Shown in pieces: positions 1 to 6,899 of a stretch of DNA of 10,460 bases (its first letter is position 1; every line of letters starts with the position of its first letter). Made by a program: the position numbers and the translations under genes. The DNA is taken from the NCBI GenBank assembly GCA_024235415.1, contig JACKML010000019.1, positions 1 to 10,460 on the forward strand, read 5' to 3'. Origin of the DNA: Chromatiaceae bacterium (GTDB lineage Bacteria; Pseudomonadota; Gammaproteobacteria; Chromatiales; Chromatiaceae). Under the pieces are notes generated by a model, which saw only the letters and a program-made list of their open reading frames with translations, was not told where the DNA came from and did not search any database.

Positions 1-390
1 TGCGCGACCCCCGGTCTGCAACTGAAAACGGAGCGCACGTTCGGTACAGGCGTCGCCACAGGCACGACAGGTGATACCGCGCATGCTCAGACAGGATTCG
101 CCCACCCGCGCCTTCAGGGACCAGGGATGCGCCAATCCCGGGTCCAGCGCACCGTATCCGCAGGCTGCGGCACAGGCACCGCAGAAGGTGCAGCCAGCGC
201 GCGCAAAATCGACCTTTGGGTAGCCTCCATCGCCGGTGACCAAAATCCTCTCCTGGCAGGCCTCTACGCAGTCGCTGCAACGTTGGCAGACTGTGGTGAA
301 TCCCTCGACGGCCCAGGGCATGCGTGGCAGATAGGCACCGGTATCGCGACGGCCGCCCAGGAAGGCGCGCCTTGCATGGTTGATTGTCAT
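1..390 (-). CDS. napF: NapF-type ferredoxin, 5' part (runs off window start)
   Basis: The first 130 residues of a cytoplasmic polyferredoxin. Three cysteine groups can be read: C35/C38/C41/C45, C67/C70/C73/C77 and C100 plus C108/C111/C115. They have the spacing I remember for E. coli NapF, including the GGYP segment between the first two groups and the CxxCxxxC of the third. A fourth cluster group would lie beyond the window edge. NapF is an accessory protein of periplasmic nitrate reductase, thought to act in the cytoplasm on NapA or its cofactor/cluster maturation. The ATG at 390 gives an N-terminus (MTINHARRAFL) that lines up with E. coli NapF, although no good ribosome binding site precedes it. 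The other nap genes would be expected to the left, outside the window. Family assignment is firm; the start is moderately sure. Confidence 0.86.
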   Translation of the reverse strand, partial: MTINHARRAFLGGRRDTGAYLPRMPWAVEGFTTVCQRCSDCVEACQERILVTGDGGYPKVDFARAGCTFCGACAAACGYGALDPGLAHPWSLKARVGESCLSMRGITCRACGDACTERALRFQLQTGGRA

Positions 391-405
391 GGTGCCGTCA
401 CTGAA

Positions 406-421
406 TGCAATCCGCAGGCCA
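406..421 (-). promoter_or_regulatory. Weak candidate sigma-54 promoter for napF
   Basis: The minus strand reads TGGCCTGCGGATTGCA. This matches TGGCACG-N4-TTGCA except at two positions and has the required GG-N10-GC spacing. However, it would start transcription near 395, only about 5 bases before the napF ATG at 390, leaving no room for a ribosome binding site. It is therefore either a chance match or a near-leaderless transcript. Confidence 0.22.
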
Positions 422-623
422 AACCCTCTGCTCAATTAATTCAATGAGTTAGCCACGGCAGCCGCCGACGCGGGTGTTGCAGCACTGCATCGCGACGCAA
501 CGCCCCCATGCGTGGCATGGCCGGAGCGGTGATGCGCAATAGCACAACCGGGTACCCGATCGCCCGGCGATTCCGTTCGCGGGGAGTCCGCTATCTGGGT
601 GTCGGCATCCCTGCGGTGGAATC

Positions 624-644
624 AAAACGGGCCCCGAAGGGCCC
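624..644 (-). terminator. Rho-independent terminator after fccB
   Basis: On the minus strand a perfect 6-bp stem GGGCCC/GGGCCC closes a TTCG tetraloop (629-644), followed by GTTTT (624-628). A C(UUCG)G loop is an especially stable hairpin. It sits about 30 bases past the fccB stop codon, so it should end the Met-rich/fccA/fccB transcript and separate it from napF. Confidence 0.8.
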
Positions 645-674
645 TGAGATCAGCGGACGACGTGAGGGCCCAGG

Positions 675-1946
675 TCAACCCCAGCAGTCATCCTTGATGT
701 TTGCAAACCAGCTGTTCGCGTACGCTACCTCACGTGCACGCATCTCCGGACTGCTGTCTTTGGGGGTAAGCCCACCCGAACCTTCAACACCGCTTAGCTT
801 GCCGCCATCGAGGTGATAAACCTTGGCCACTGAGATCGCATCGTTCGGCCCGATGATTGAATAGCAGGTATTCACCAGTGAGGGTTCACCCGGTTGGCGG
901 CCATTGAGCAAATCAACAACTGCCGCAGCGGCAACCTTGGCTTCGGAGTTTGCCGCGTAGGCAGACTTCGGCAGGGGTGATGCCGCTGAGGCATCACCGA
1001 CGACATGAATGTTTTTGTGAATCGCCGATTCGAAAGTACGCCCGTCGATCGGACACCAGCCCTTGTCGTCAGTCAGCCCGGCCTTGACCGCAATCTTGCC
1101 GGCCTTCTGCGCCGGGATCACGTTGGCTACATCGACCTTGTGCGCAGTATTGCCGGCGTAGATCGTATTGCTGGACGGATCGACCCGAGTGACAAGCCCG
1201 CCTTTTCCCGCTGCCACCCACTCGACAATGCCGGCATGATGGCGTTCAAACGCCTGCATGAACAAGCCCTGCTTGGAGAACTTGTCCTTGGCATCGAAGA
1301 TCATCAGCTTTGACTTCGGTTTCCTGGCTCGCAGGTACATCGCGATCTGGCATGCGCGTTCGTAAGGCCCGGGCGGGCAGCGAAACGGGTTCGGTGGCGC
1401 CACTATCGCCACGACACCGCCGTCGGGCATTGCCTCCAGTTGCTTGCGCAGCAGCACCGTCTGTTCGCCTGCCTTCCAAGCATGCGGCATCGCGCGCATC
1501 GCGGCCTCGTCATATCCCTCGATGTTGTCCTTGAAGTCGATTCCCGGCGCGACGATGCAACGATCATAGGCGAATGTCGAACCACCGGCCGTCTTCACTT
1601 TTCTGCCTGCCGCATCGATCTCGGTAACGGTATCGATTACCACATTGATGCCGTGACCCTTGAGCCCGTCGTAAGACACCTTGATGGAGTCCATGCCGCG
1701 ATGACCGGAGAGCACCTCATTGCTGAAGAAGCAGGTGAAGTGTTCGGCATTGGCCTCGATCAATGTGACCTCGATCGACGGGTCGGCCATCCGGATATAT
1801 TTCGCAGCGGTCGCACCGCCGGCGCCGCCGCCGACCACGACGACCTTCTTGCCCGCTGCGCCGACGATCGCCGGAAAACCCAGTGCACCGACGGCAACGG
1901 CGCTGCCGGTGGCCTGGAGAAATCTTCTGCGTGTGATATGTGCCAT
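675..1946 (-). CDS. fccB: Flavocytochrome c sulfide dehydrogenase, flavoprotein subunit
   Basis: FAD subunit (423 aa) that oxidises sulfide to sulfur/polysulfide in the periplasm and passes electrons to the FccA haems. A twin-arginine signal (RRRFLQA at 6-12) precedes a hydrophobic stretch, implying export of the folded flavoprotein by Tat. The dinucleotide-binding motif GGGAGGA lies at 39-45. Cys72 in the FTCFFS motif corresponds to the cysteine covalently linked to FAD in A. vinosum FccB. Cys190 (FRCPPGPYERA) and Cys361 (NTCYS) correspond to the redox-active disulfide above the flavin. Length and the C-terminal region match the family throughout. A purine-rich run (seven G then AAA) precedes the ATG, and the gene starts 18 bases after the fccA stop, so the two are surely co-transcribed. 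SoxF is the close paralogue; the adjacent dihaem FccA favours FccB. Confidence 0.95.
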   Translation of the reverse strand: MAHITRRRFLQATGSAVAVGALGFPAIVGAAGKKVVVVGGGAGGATAAKYIRMADPSIEVTLIEANAEHFTCFFSNEVLSGHRGMDSIKVSYDGLKGHGINVVIDTVTEIDAAGRKVKTAGGSTFAYDRCIVAPGIDFKDNIEGYDEAAMRAMPHAWKAGEQTVLLRKQLEAMPDGGVVAIVAPPNPFRCPPGPYERACQIAMYLRARKPKSKLMIFDAKDKFSKQGLFMQAFERHHAGIVEWVAAGKGGLVTRVDPSSNTIYAGNTAHKVDVANVIPAQKAGKIAVKAGLTDDKGWCPIDGRTFESAIHKNIHVVGDASAASPLPKSAYAANSEAKVAAAAVVDLLNGRQPGEPSLVNTCYSIIGPNDAISVAKVYHLDGGKLSGVEGSGGLTPKDSSPEMRAREVAYANSWFANIKDDCWG

Positions 1947-1964
1947 TGTATTTCCCCCCCTTGT

Positions 1965-2549
1965 TTACTGCTGGCTGGCAAAGTAGTGCAGAACAGCCTC
2001 AAGCTCGGTATCGCTGAGCTTTTCGACCGCTTTCTTCATCTTCTTCGTCATTTCGCGGTGCCCGGCCTTGTAGTCGGCCATCGAATACTGCAACCAGGGC
2101 AGCCACTGGCCGGCCAGGATGCCGGCATCATCGCCGGGCAGCGAGCCGCCCTCGTCATGGCACTTCGCGCAGCCGGACTCGTAGATCTCGGCACCTGCCT
2201 TGGCCTTGGCGACGTCGTGAGGCACGTTCGCCTTGTACACCGGTAACGCCGCGAAGTAGGTCGCCATCGATTCGATCTGCTCGTTGGTGTAACCCTTGGC
2301 GATGCGATCCATGATCGTGGCCGGACGGGTACCCTCCCGGAAACCCAACATCGTCTCGGTGAAGTAGCTCTCGGATAGACCGGCAAGATTCGGCGAGGCA
2401 GGTCCCGCGCTCTTGCCGTGGGTTCCGTGACAGCCGGCACAGGTGTTTGCCATCATCTCGGCGCCTGGATCCGCGAACACTTGCCCGCCTGCCGTCAACG
2501 CAATGATCGCTGGCGCGAGGTAGCCAAGGTATCTGATGCGGTAATTCAT
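1965..2549 (-). CDS. fccA: Flavocytochrome c sulfide dehydrogenase, dihaem cytochrome subunit
   Basis: Periplasmic dihaem cytochrome c (194 aa), electron-accepting partner of FccB. It has a Sec-type signal peptide (hydrophobic 9-24, likely cleaved near A26). There are two c4-like halves, each with a haem motif: CAGCH at 37-41 and CAKCH at 127-131. Met80 in TIMDRIAKG and a Met near 167-171 are likely axial ligands. The segments CAGCHGTHG, ILAGQW and the C-terminal ASQQ match my memory of A. vinosum FccA, setting it apart from a generic c4 cytochrome. I chose the ATG at 2549 because GGAG lies 11 bases upstream and it gives a proper signal peptide; an upstream in-frame start (2618) would add 23 polar residues before the signal and overlap the preceding gene. 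It lies 65 bases downstream of the Met-rich gene and 18 upstream of fccB. Confidence 0.94.
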   Translation of the reverse strand: MNYRIRYLGYLAPAIIALTAGGQVFADPGAEMMANTCAGCHGTHGKSAGPASPNLAGLSESYFTETMLGFREGTRPATIMDRIAKGYTNEQIESMATYFAALPVYKANVPHDVAKAKAGAEIYESGCAKCHDEGGSLPGDDAGILAGQWLPWLQYSMADYKAGHREMTKKMKKAVEKLSDTELEAVLHYFASQQ

Positions 2550-2614
2550 GTTTTCTCTATCTCCTCGGTTGTTTGTTGCACTGCTTGATCCAATGCGGCC
2601 TTGCACCGCAACCG

Positions 2615-3136
2615 TCATCTGCCAAAAGGCATCATGATGGATTCGGGGCGCGTGAACTTGTTGATGTCCACTGACATCCTTGCCATGTTGGCATCCATCC
2701 GACTCATCGACTGATTCATCATCGACATCGATTGATTCATCACGGCGATCGCGCCGGTCATTGCCGCGATGTTCTCGCCCAGACCAGCCATGTCTGCCGC
2801 CATCTTTGACATGTCACCGGTCATCCTCTCCATGCCGACACGAACCCGGGCGAAGTCCTGGGACATGCCTCTCTGCCCGTCGACCATGCTCTTCGCCATC
2901 ACTGACATACGGTCGGTCATGGTCCGCATATCGTCAGCCATGCTCGTAACGTCGGCACCCATGCGTGACACGGCAGCGGTCATCGTGCTCATGTCGCGAC
3001 CCATGTTGAACATGAACAGCCCCATGCCGGCCATGGCCGCTAGCATCACAAGCACAGCAACGACAAATAGAATCATCCGACCTGCATGCCACTTGGGGTC
3101 ACTCATCCACACGCCACCGTTGACTGTCGATGCCAT
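2615..3136 (-). CDS. Unnamed membrane-anchored, methionine-rich coiled-coil protein
   Basis: A 173-residue protein that I cannot assign to a named family. A short N-terminus with basic residues is followed by one hydrophobic segment (about 21-45). By the positive-inside rule the rest should face the periplasm. Residues 46-155 are almost wholly helical in character, with Met every 3-4 residues (MxxM/MxxxM) at positions where a coiled coil would have its core. I count 34 Met in 173 residues, about 20%. There is no haem motif, cysteine or known catalytic motif. The start at 3136 has GGAA close upstream; the ATG at 3106 (MSDPKWHAG) is an alternative. It is the first gene of a block with fccA and fccB, 65 bases before fccA, and has a sigma-54 promoter upstream. 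A role as scaffold or accessory for membrane-linked sulfide oxidation, or a Met-based metal or oxidant trap, is speculation. Confidence 0.75.
   Translation of the reverse strand: MASTVNGGVWMSDPKWHAGRMILFVVAVLVMLAAMAGMGLFMFNMGRDMSTMTAAVSRMGADVTSMADDMRTMTDRMSVMAKSMVDGQRGMSQDFARVRVGMERMTGDMSKMAADMAGLGENIAAMTGAIAVMNQSMSMMNQSMSRMDANMARMSVDINKFTRPESIMMPFGR
2699..2740 (-). repeat. Two tandem 21-bp units inside the Met-rich gene
   Basis: Two adjacent units (2720-2740 and 2699-2719) encode MNQSMSM and MNQSMSR, differing at a few bases. They suggest that the Met-rich helix has grown by local duplication of a heptad. Confidence 0.6.
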
Positions 3137-3281
3137 TGCGTTCCGCTCTCCCGACCTTCGGTTCTTGCCGCTCACGCTCGTCCACAGTGCATGCCCGGTG
3201 GCCGTGCCGGTCACCACGCCGCACGGCATGTCCCTATCAGGAAGTGGCGCGGGTCGTGCTTGTCTTTCTCGAGAAACCATG

Positions 3282-3297
3282 GGCAAGATCGGTGCCA
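3282..3297 (-). promoter_or_regulatory. Sigma-54 (RpoN) promoter of the Met-rich/fccAB block
   Basis: The minus strand reads TGGCACCGATCTTGCC. It matches the -24/-12 consensus TGGCAC-N5-TTGC at every fixed position, with exact GG-N10-GC spacing. Transcription should start near 3271, leaving a leader of about 135 bases before the ATG at 3136. The gene reading the other way encodes a sigma-54 activator, which makes a chance match unlikely. Confidence 0.75.
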
Positions 3298-3322
3298 TGA
3301 GCAAACAAGACCAACAATCAAA

Positions 3323-3388
3323 GACTTGCAAGTCCCTGCGCCACGCAGGGTTGTTGCAACGTTGCATTGCAGAGCAGCCGATGCAACG
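3323..3388. promoter_or_regulatory. Cluster of dyads, probable enhancer (UAS) for the sigma-54 activator
   Basis: There are three perfect inverted repeats in a row. GACTTGCAAGTC lies at 3323-3334. CCCTGCG/CGCAGGG with a 3-base gap lies at 3334-3350. TGCAACGTTGCA lies at 3355-3366. A further ATGCAACG at 3381-3388 pairs with CGTTGCAT at 3360-3367. Their centres fall about 57 to 114 bases upstream of the predicted sigma-54 start, close to where activators of this class bind. The TGCAACG half-site occurs three times, so it is the best candidate operator. The cluster lies just before the activator's own start, so autoregulation is possible. Confidence 0.6.
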
Positions 3389-3435
3389 CTTTTTCTGTCT
3401 GGTCGACTCGAACGCAATACGTCGGAAACGAACGC

Positions 3436-4779
3436 ATGCTTGAACAGCGTGACATCCTTGCCCTCTTTGAGCCTCTGCTCGAACCTATCGAGGAAGGCCT
3501 CATCATCTGCAACCAGGGAGGTGGCATACTCAGTTTGAACCGAGCCACTCTCCGGCTGTTCGGGCTCGCCGAACAAGACCCTGCACCAACCCTCTCAAAC
3601 CTCGGTGGTCACAATTTGCGTGTATCGCTGATTCGCGCCGGACTCGACCGCGAGGATGACAGCCATCATCACTGCGAGATGGCGATGGAGTTCGACGAAG
3701 AGGTACGTGTGAACGGCGAATCGCGCTGGCTGCGGATCAACTACTGCCCGCTGAATCTGCCGGACCAGCCACACGTACTGCGCATGATCGTGATGCGCGA
3801 CGTGACCGTAGAGAAACGTTTGTTTGCGTTCATGGCGGACAAGGATGCCTGTGGCGTCGCCACTGAAGACCCGGACATGCTGCGACTCATCCACCGCCTG
3901 ACTACCGTTGCTGCATCGGAGGCCTCGGTGCTCCTGCAGGGCGAGTCCGGTACTGGCAAGACCGAACTCGCGCGGCTGGTGCACCGTCGCAGCCAGCGGT
4001 GCAACAAGCCATTCGTCGAGATCAACTGTGGCGCTATCCCTTCGACCCTGATCGAGACCGAGCTCTTCGGTCATGTGAAAGGCGCATTCACTGGTGCGGT
4101 AAAGGATCGGGAAGGCCGCTTCAAGGCAGCCGATGGCGGGACGCTGTTTCTCGACGAAATCGGTGAACTGCCACGCGAGCTGCAGCCCAAGTTGCTGCGT
4201 GTCCTGCAGGATGGGGAGTATGAGCCGGTGGGTTCGGACAGAACGCTGAAAGTCGACGTTCGTTTGGTCTGCGCCTCAAACCGGGATCTTCACGACCTGG
4301 TGGACAACGGCCTGTTCCGCGCAGACCTTTACTACCGTATCGCCGTGGTCCCACTGCAGGTGCCGCCACTGCGCGAACGGCCGGGAGATATCTCCTTGCT
4401 GACCAAGGTGATCCACAAACGACTGGTGATGCGCAACTATCCAGCCGAGACCACGTTCAGCGACGACGCAATGCGCGCAATCATGAACTACCCATGGCCG
4501 GGCAATGTACGCGAGCTGGCCAACGCGGTGGAGCACTGCATCATCTGCGCCGAGCAAGGCGTGGTGACGCGTGAGAGCCTGCCCGACACCATTCGTTATT
4601 ACTGCGAGGTGCGTAACTCCGCGGCACCGATTGAAACCGACGCATCGATGGAAAGCGCGCGCCACGAGATCGAAAATGCATTGCGTAAGGCACACGGCAA
4701 CAAGACCCTTGCTGCGCAGATCCTGGGGGTCGACCGCACCACCCTGTGGCGGCGCATGCAGCGGCTGGGCTTTGTATGA
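3436..4779 (+). CDS. Sigma-54-dependent transcriptional activator (PAS - AAA+ - Fis HTH)
   Basis: Cytoplasmic enhancer-binding protein (447 aa) that uses ATP to remodel sigma-54 RNA polymerase. An N-terminal PAS-like sensor (about 8-128) replaces a receiver domain, so there is no phosphorylation site; a ligand, cofactor or redox signal is likelier than a histidine kinase. The AAA+ domain is complete: Walker A GESGTGKT at 169-176, the sigma-54-contacting GAFTGA loop at 216-221, Walker B GTLFLDE at 235-241, arginine-finger region FRADLYYRI at 294-302 and sensor II WPGNVREL at 354-361. A Fis-type HTH occupies about 411-447. I chose the ATG at 3436 because GGAA precedes it by 9 bases. An upstream in-frame start at 3367 would add 23 unconserved-looking residues inside the operator cluster. 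It is divergent from the Met-rich/fccAB block, which it probably controls. The signal it senses cannot be read from the sequence. Confidence 0.92.
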   Translation: MLEQRDILALFEPLLEPIEEGLIICNQGGGILSLNRATLRLFGLAEQDPAPTLSNLGGHNLRVSLIRAGLDREDDSHHHCEMAMEFDEEVRVNGESRWLRINYCPLNLPDQPHVLRMIVMRDVTVEKRLFAFMADKDACGVATEDPDMLRLIHRLTTVAASEASVLLQGESGTGKTELARLVHRRSQRCNKPFVEINCGAIPSTLIETELFGHVKGAFTGAVKDREGRFKAADGGTLFLDEIGELPRELQPKLLRVLQDGEYEPVGSDRTLKVDVRLVCASNRDLHDLVDNGLFRADLYYRIAVVPLQVPPLRERPGDISLLTKVIHKRLVMRNYPAETTFSDDAMRAIMNYPWPGNVRELANAVEHCIICAEQGVVTRESLPDTIRYYCEVRNSAAPIETDASMESARHEIENALRKAHGNKTLAAQILGVDRTTLWRRMQRLGFV

Positions 4780-4886
4780 AGTCGCAGACGCCGATACAAG
4801 GCAACCTGGCCAGATCACCCACGACCGAACAACGGCAGATTCGCCGGTTGACCGGTGTATTTTTCTCAACCAAAGGAAAGACCGAT

Positions 4887-5117
4887 ATGAAAACGTCTAT
4901 GTTGCTCACCGCATTCTCCGCCGCCCTGTTTGCCGCTGCGGTGACTGCTGCGCCACCAAAGTTCGATAAAGCGGATACCAATGGTGACGGGCACGTCGAT
5001 GCGACCGAGTTCGCCGCCAGCGGGGTCAAGAAGGAACTCGCCAAACTCGACAAGGATGGTGACGGGAAACTGACCAAGAAGGAGTACTCGGCCGCTCTTG
5101 ACGAAGACTGCGAGTAA
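4887..5117 (+). CDS. Small secreted protein with two EF-hand loops
   Basis: A 76-residue precursor. A Sec signal peptide (about 1-22, hydrophobic from 5, AA before the likely cleavage site) precedes two canonical 12-residue calcium-binding loops, DTNGDGHVDATE and DKDGDGKLTKKE. Each has acidic or amide side chains at positions 1, 3 and 5 and Glu at position 12. The mature protein is only about 54 residues, essentially one EF-hand pair, so it probably binds calcium in the periplasm. The AAAGGAAAG before the ATG at 4887 supports this start. It follows the activator gene by 107 bases in the same direction and may share its transcript or have its own promoter; I see no convincing one. Its role is unknown. 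Confidence 0.88.
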   Translation: MKTSMLLTAFSAALFAAAVTAAPPKFDKADTNGDGHVDATEFAASGVKKELAKLDKDGDGKLTKKEYSAALDEDCE

Positions 5118-5293
5118 CCGCACCGGACGAATGCGCAGTCCCACTGTTATGTTGGTGTACCCGGCGGCAAACGCCGGGTACCGCAATAGTGCGAGTGGTC
5201 CGAAGGGGTGGGAAGCTGATCGCCGGTATGACTCCTGGCTGGCTGATTCATCGCCGCATGCGATCGGGACTTCCAGGCAATTTCAATCGCCAT
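5118..5293. other. Convergent intergenic region with a strong hairpin
   Basis: A perfect 10-bp stem GTACCCGGCG/CGCCGGGTAC with a 5-base loop lies at 5157-5181, between the ends of two convergent genes. It has no T-tract on either side, so it is not a standard intrinsic terminator. It may still block or stabilise 3' ends in both directions, or be a member of a dispersed palindromic repeat. I see nothing else in this stretch and no clear terminator directly after the NosR-like gene. Confidence 0.55.
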
Positions 5294-6874
5294 TTAAGAG
5301 TCCGGCCGCTCCACAACATCACTTTCAGCCACACCTGCATCGGCCTGTGTCGACGCAACTCGCCCGGCAACCACCCGCTGCCGCGCCTGCCCGGCCTGCT
5401 CGCGGCGACGACGCTGCTGACTCAATGGCGGGCATTTGTCGTCGTTCCAGTAGGTCACCTGGCAGTCCAGGCAGTAGTGGCATTCATTGGCATTGATCTC
5501 GCCGATCGGGCTGATCGCCCTGACCTCGCACTCGACCGCACAGATCTGGCAGGGCTTGCCGCACTCCTTGCGGCGGCGCAGCCAGTCGAACAGCCGCAGG
5601 CGTGCGGGAATCGCCAGGGCTGCACCCAGCGGGCACAGATACTTGCAGTAGAACTTGCGGTTGACGACTGCAATCAACAACAGCGCCAACGCATAGACGA
5701 GGTAGCCCCATTCGCGCTGAAAACGCAGCGTCACCGCCGTCTTGAACGGCTCGATCTCGGCATAGCGCACCGCCTCACCAATGGATTGCAGCGAGACACC
5801 GAACAACAGCAGCAGAACGATGTATTTCAGTGCCCAGAGTCGCTCATGCACCATCTGTGGAAACTCCCACTGGCGGATACGCAGGCGGCGTGCGATCTGA
5901 TTGATAAGTTCCTGCATGGCGCCGAAAGGGCACAACCAGCCGCAATACACCCCCCGTCCCCAGAGCAGCAGGCTGATCGCAACGAAGCTCCAGAGGATGA
6001 ACATCATCGGATCAATCAGAAAGATCTCCCAGTGGAAGTCCTGCCGCAGCGCCCGGACGAAGGTCAACACGTTGACCACCGATAGCTGTGCCAGCGCATA
6101 CCAGCCGATAAACACCACCGTGAACAGCAGATAGCCATCGCGAACCCACAGCAGCAGTCGCGGGTGTTGCGCGAGCAGATCCTGGAACAGCAGGATCAAC
6201 GTCAGCAATACGAGGGCCGTGATCAGCACCCCTATCGCGAAGCTGCGTTCGGCCCACACAAGACGCCAGATAGCCTCGGCCGAAGGATCCGGTTGCGGCT
6301 CGGCAACCGCTGCCGCGCCATCCAACAGACCATGCGCGGCCGCCACCTGCTGAAGTGTCTTGGTGATGGTCTGGTTGATCACCATCATCGTGATCGTCGC
6401 ACCACTGATGGCATCCACGGTGACGAATCCCTCGCTCGGGGCACCGCCGATCTTGATACGACTGCGTGCATCCAGGCCGAGGTACTGGGCAACGAAATCC
6501 GCCAGCTGGTCTTCGCTCACCCCGGCCAGCAGGATCGGTTCCTCGTGCCGGACGATCTTCACGCCAACGATCTCGGCACGCAGGTTCAGGGCCACCAGGA
6601 CGCTGACAGGTTTGCCTGAATAGGCTGGGATCGGCAGGATCTCGTCTGTCAGATACACATAGCCGGCCAGTCCATTGGCATCAAACACCGGTGCGACGCG
6701 TGGATCGCCACCGAAGGGACCAAAACGCTCAGCGGCCGGAAAAGCCTCCTGTACGAGGGGATACAGCTGCTTGATCAGCGGATCGGTGGCCGCAACGGCC
6801 GGGGCAAACCAGCAGACGATGATCAGGCAGGCCGTGTTCCGGACCAGGCGGCGCATCCGCTGAATCGCACTCAC
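5294..6874 (-). CDS. Short NosR/NirI-family membrane flavo-iron-sulfur protein
   Basis: A 526-residue protein of the family that supplies electrons to, and regulates, nitrous oxide reductase (NosR) or has a related role in nitrite reduction (NirI). A signal-like hydrophobic segment (14-29) leads into a periplasmic FMN-binding domain. Its SGAT motif (157-160) should carry the covalent flavin on Thr160. About five or six membrane helices follow (213-405). Two CxxxCP motifs are present at 311-316 and 410-415. A cytoplasmic bis-4Fe-4S tail follows, with C438/C442/C445/C449 and C465/C468/C471/C481. The tail segment CHYCLDCQVTYWNDDKCPP is very NosR-like. It is clearly shorter than the roughly 700-residue NosR I remember from Pseudomonas stutzeri; the missing part lies mainly in the periplasmic domain. 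The start is GTG at 6874, supported by GGGAG seven bases upstream. No nosZ is in the window, so NosR itself is not proven. Confidence 0.85.
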   Translation of the reverse strand: MSAIQRMRRLVRNTACLIIVCWFAPAVAATDPLIKQLYPLVQEAFPAAERFGPFGGDPRVAPVFDANGLAGYVYLTDEILPIPAYSGKPVSVLVALNLRAEIVGVKIVRHEEPILLAGVSEDQLADFVAQYLGLDARSRIKIGGAPSEGFVTVDAISGATITMMVINQTITKTLQQVAAAHGLLDGAAAVAEPQPDPSAEAIWRLVWAERSFAIGVLITALVLLTLILLFQDLLAQHPRLLLWVRDGYLLFTVVFIGWYALAQLSVVNVLTFVRALRQDFHWEIFLIDPMMFILWSFVAISLLLWGRGVYCGWLCPFGAMQELINQIARRLRIRQWEFPQMVHERLWALKYIVLLLLFGVSLQSIGEAVRYAEIEPFKTAVTLRFQREWGYLVYALALLLIAVVNRKFYCKYLCPLGAALAIPARLRLFDWLRRRKECGKPCQICAVECEVRAISPIGEINANECHYCLDCQVTYWNDDKCPPLSQQRRRREQAGQARQRVVAGRVASTQADAGVAESDVVERPDS

Positions 6875-6899
6875 AGATCGGCTCCCTGATGAAAACCCT

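Larger units (their letters stand above)
391..674. other. Intergenic region between napF and fccB
   Basis: Both flanking genes lie on the minus strand. I see no credible gene here; the open frames on the plus strand have neither a ribosome binding site nor a recognisable product. The right part holds the fccB terminator (624-644). An AT-rich patch at 431-448 (CTCAATTAATTCAATGAG) stands out in GC-rich surroundings and may be part of the napF promoter, but it is not a good FNR box. A sigma-54-like motif lies at 406-421 (listed separately). Confidence 0.7.

Noticed and set aside
431..448. AT-rich near-palindrome CTCAATTAATTCAATGAG as an FNR box for napF
   Set aside because: It has TTGA-like parts but not the TTGAT-N4-ATCAA dyad; at most an AT-rich promoter segment.
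508..816. Plus-strand open frame in the napF-fccB gap
   Set aside because: No ribosome binding site, runs through the terminator into the antisense of fccB, and no recognisable product.
1440..2246. Long open frame on the plus strand opposite fccB and fccA (268 codons)
   Set aside because: It lies wholly antisense to two well-recognised genes, with no ribosome binding site or recognisable domain; a by-product of GC-rich codon use.
2699..2740. Short tandem repeats considered as a CRISPR or mobile-element signal
   Set aside because: Only two units, in frame within a coding sequence and without spacers; explained by heptad duplication.
3400..3420. Possible sigma-54 promoter just before the activator gene on the plus strand
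   Set aside because: The GG and CG/GC elements are 11 bases apart instead of 10 and the surrounding bases do not match the consensus.
5189..6085. Plus-strand open frame of 298 codons opposite the NosR-like gene
   Set aside because: Antisense to a gene with clear motifs throughout; no family features of its own.
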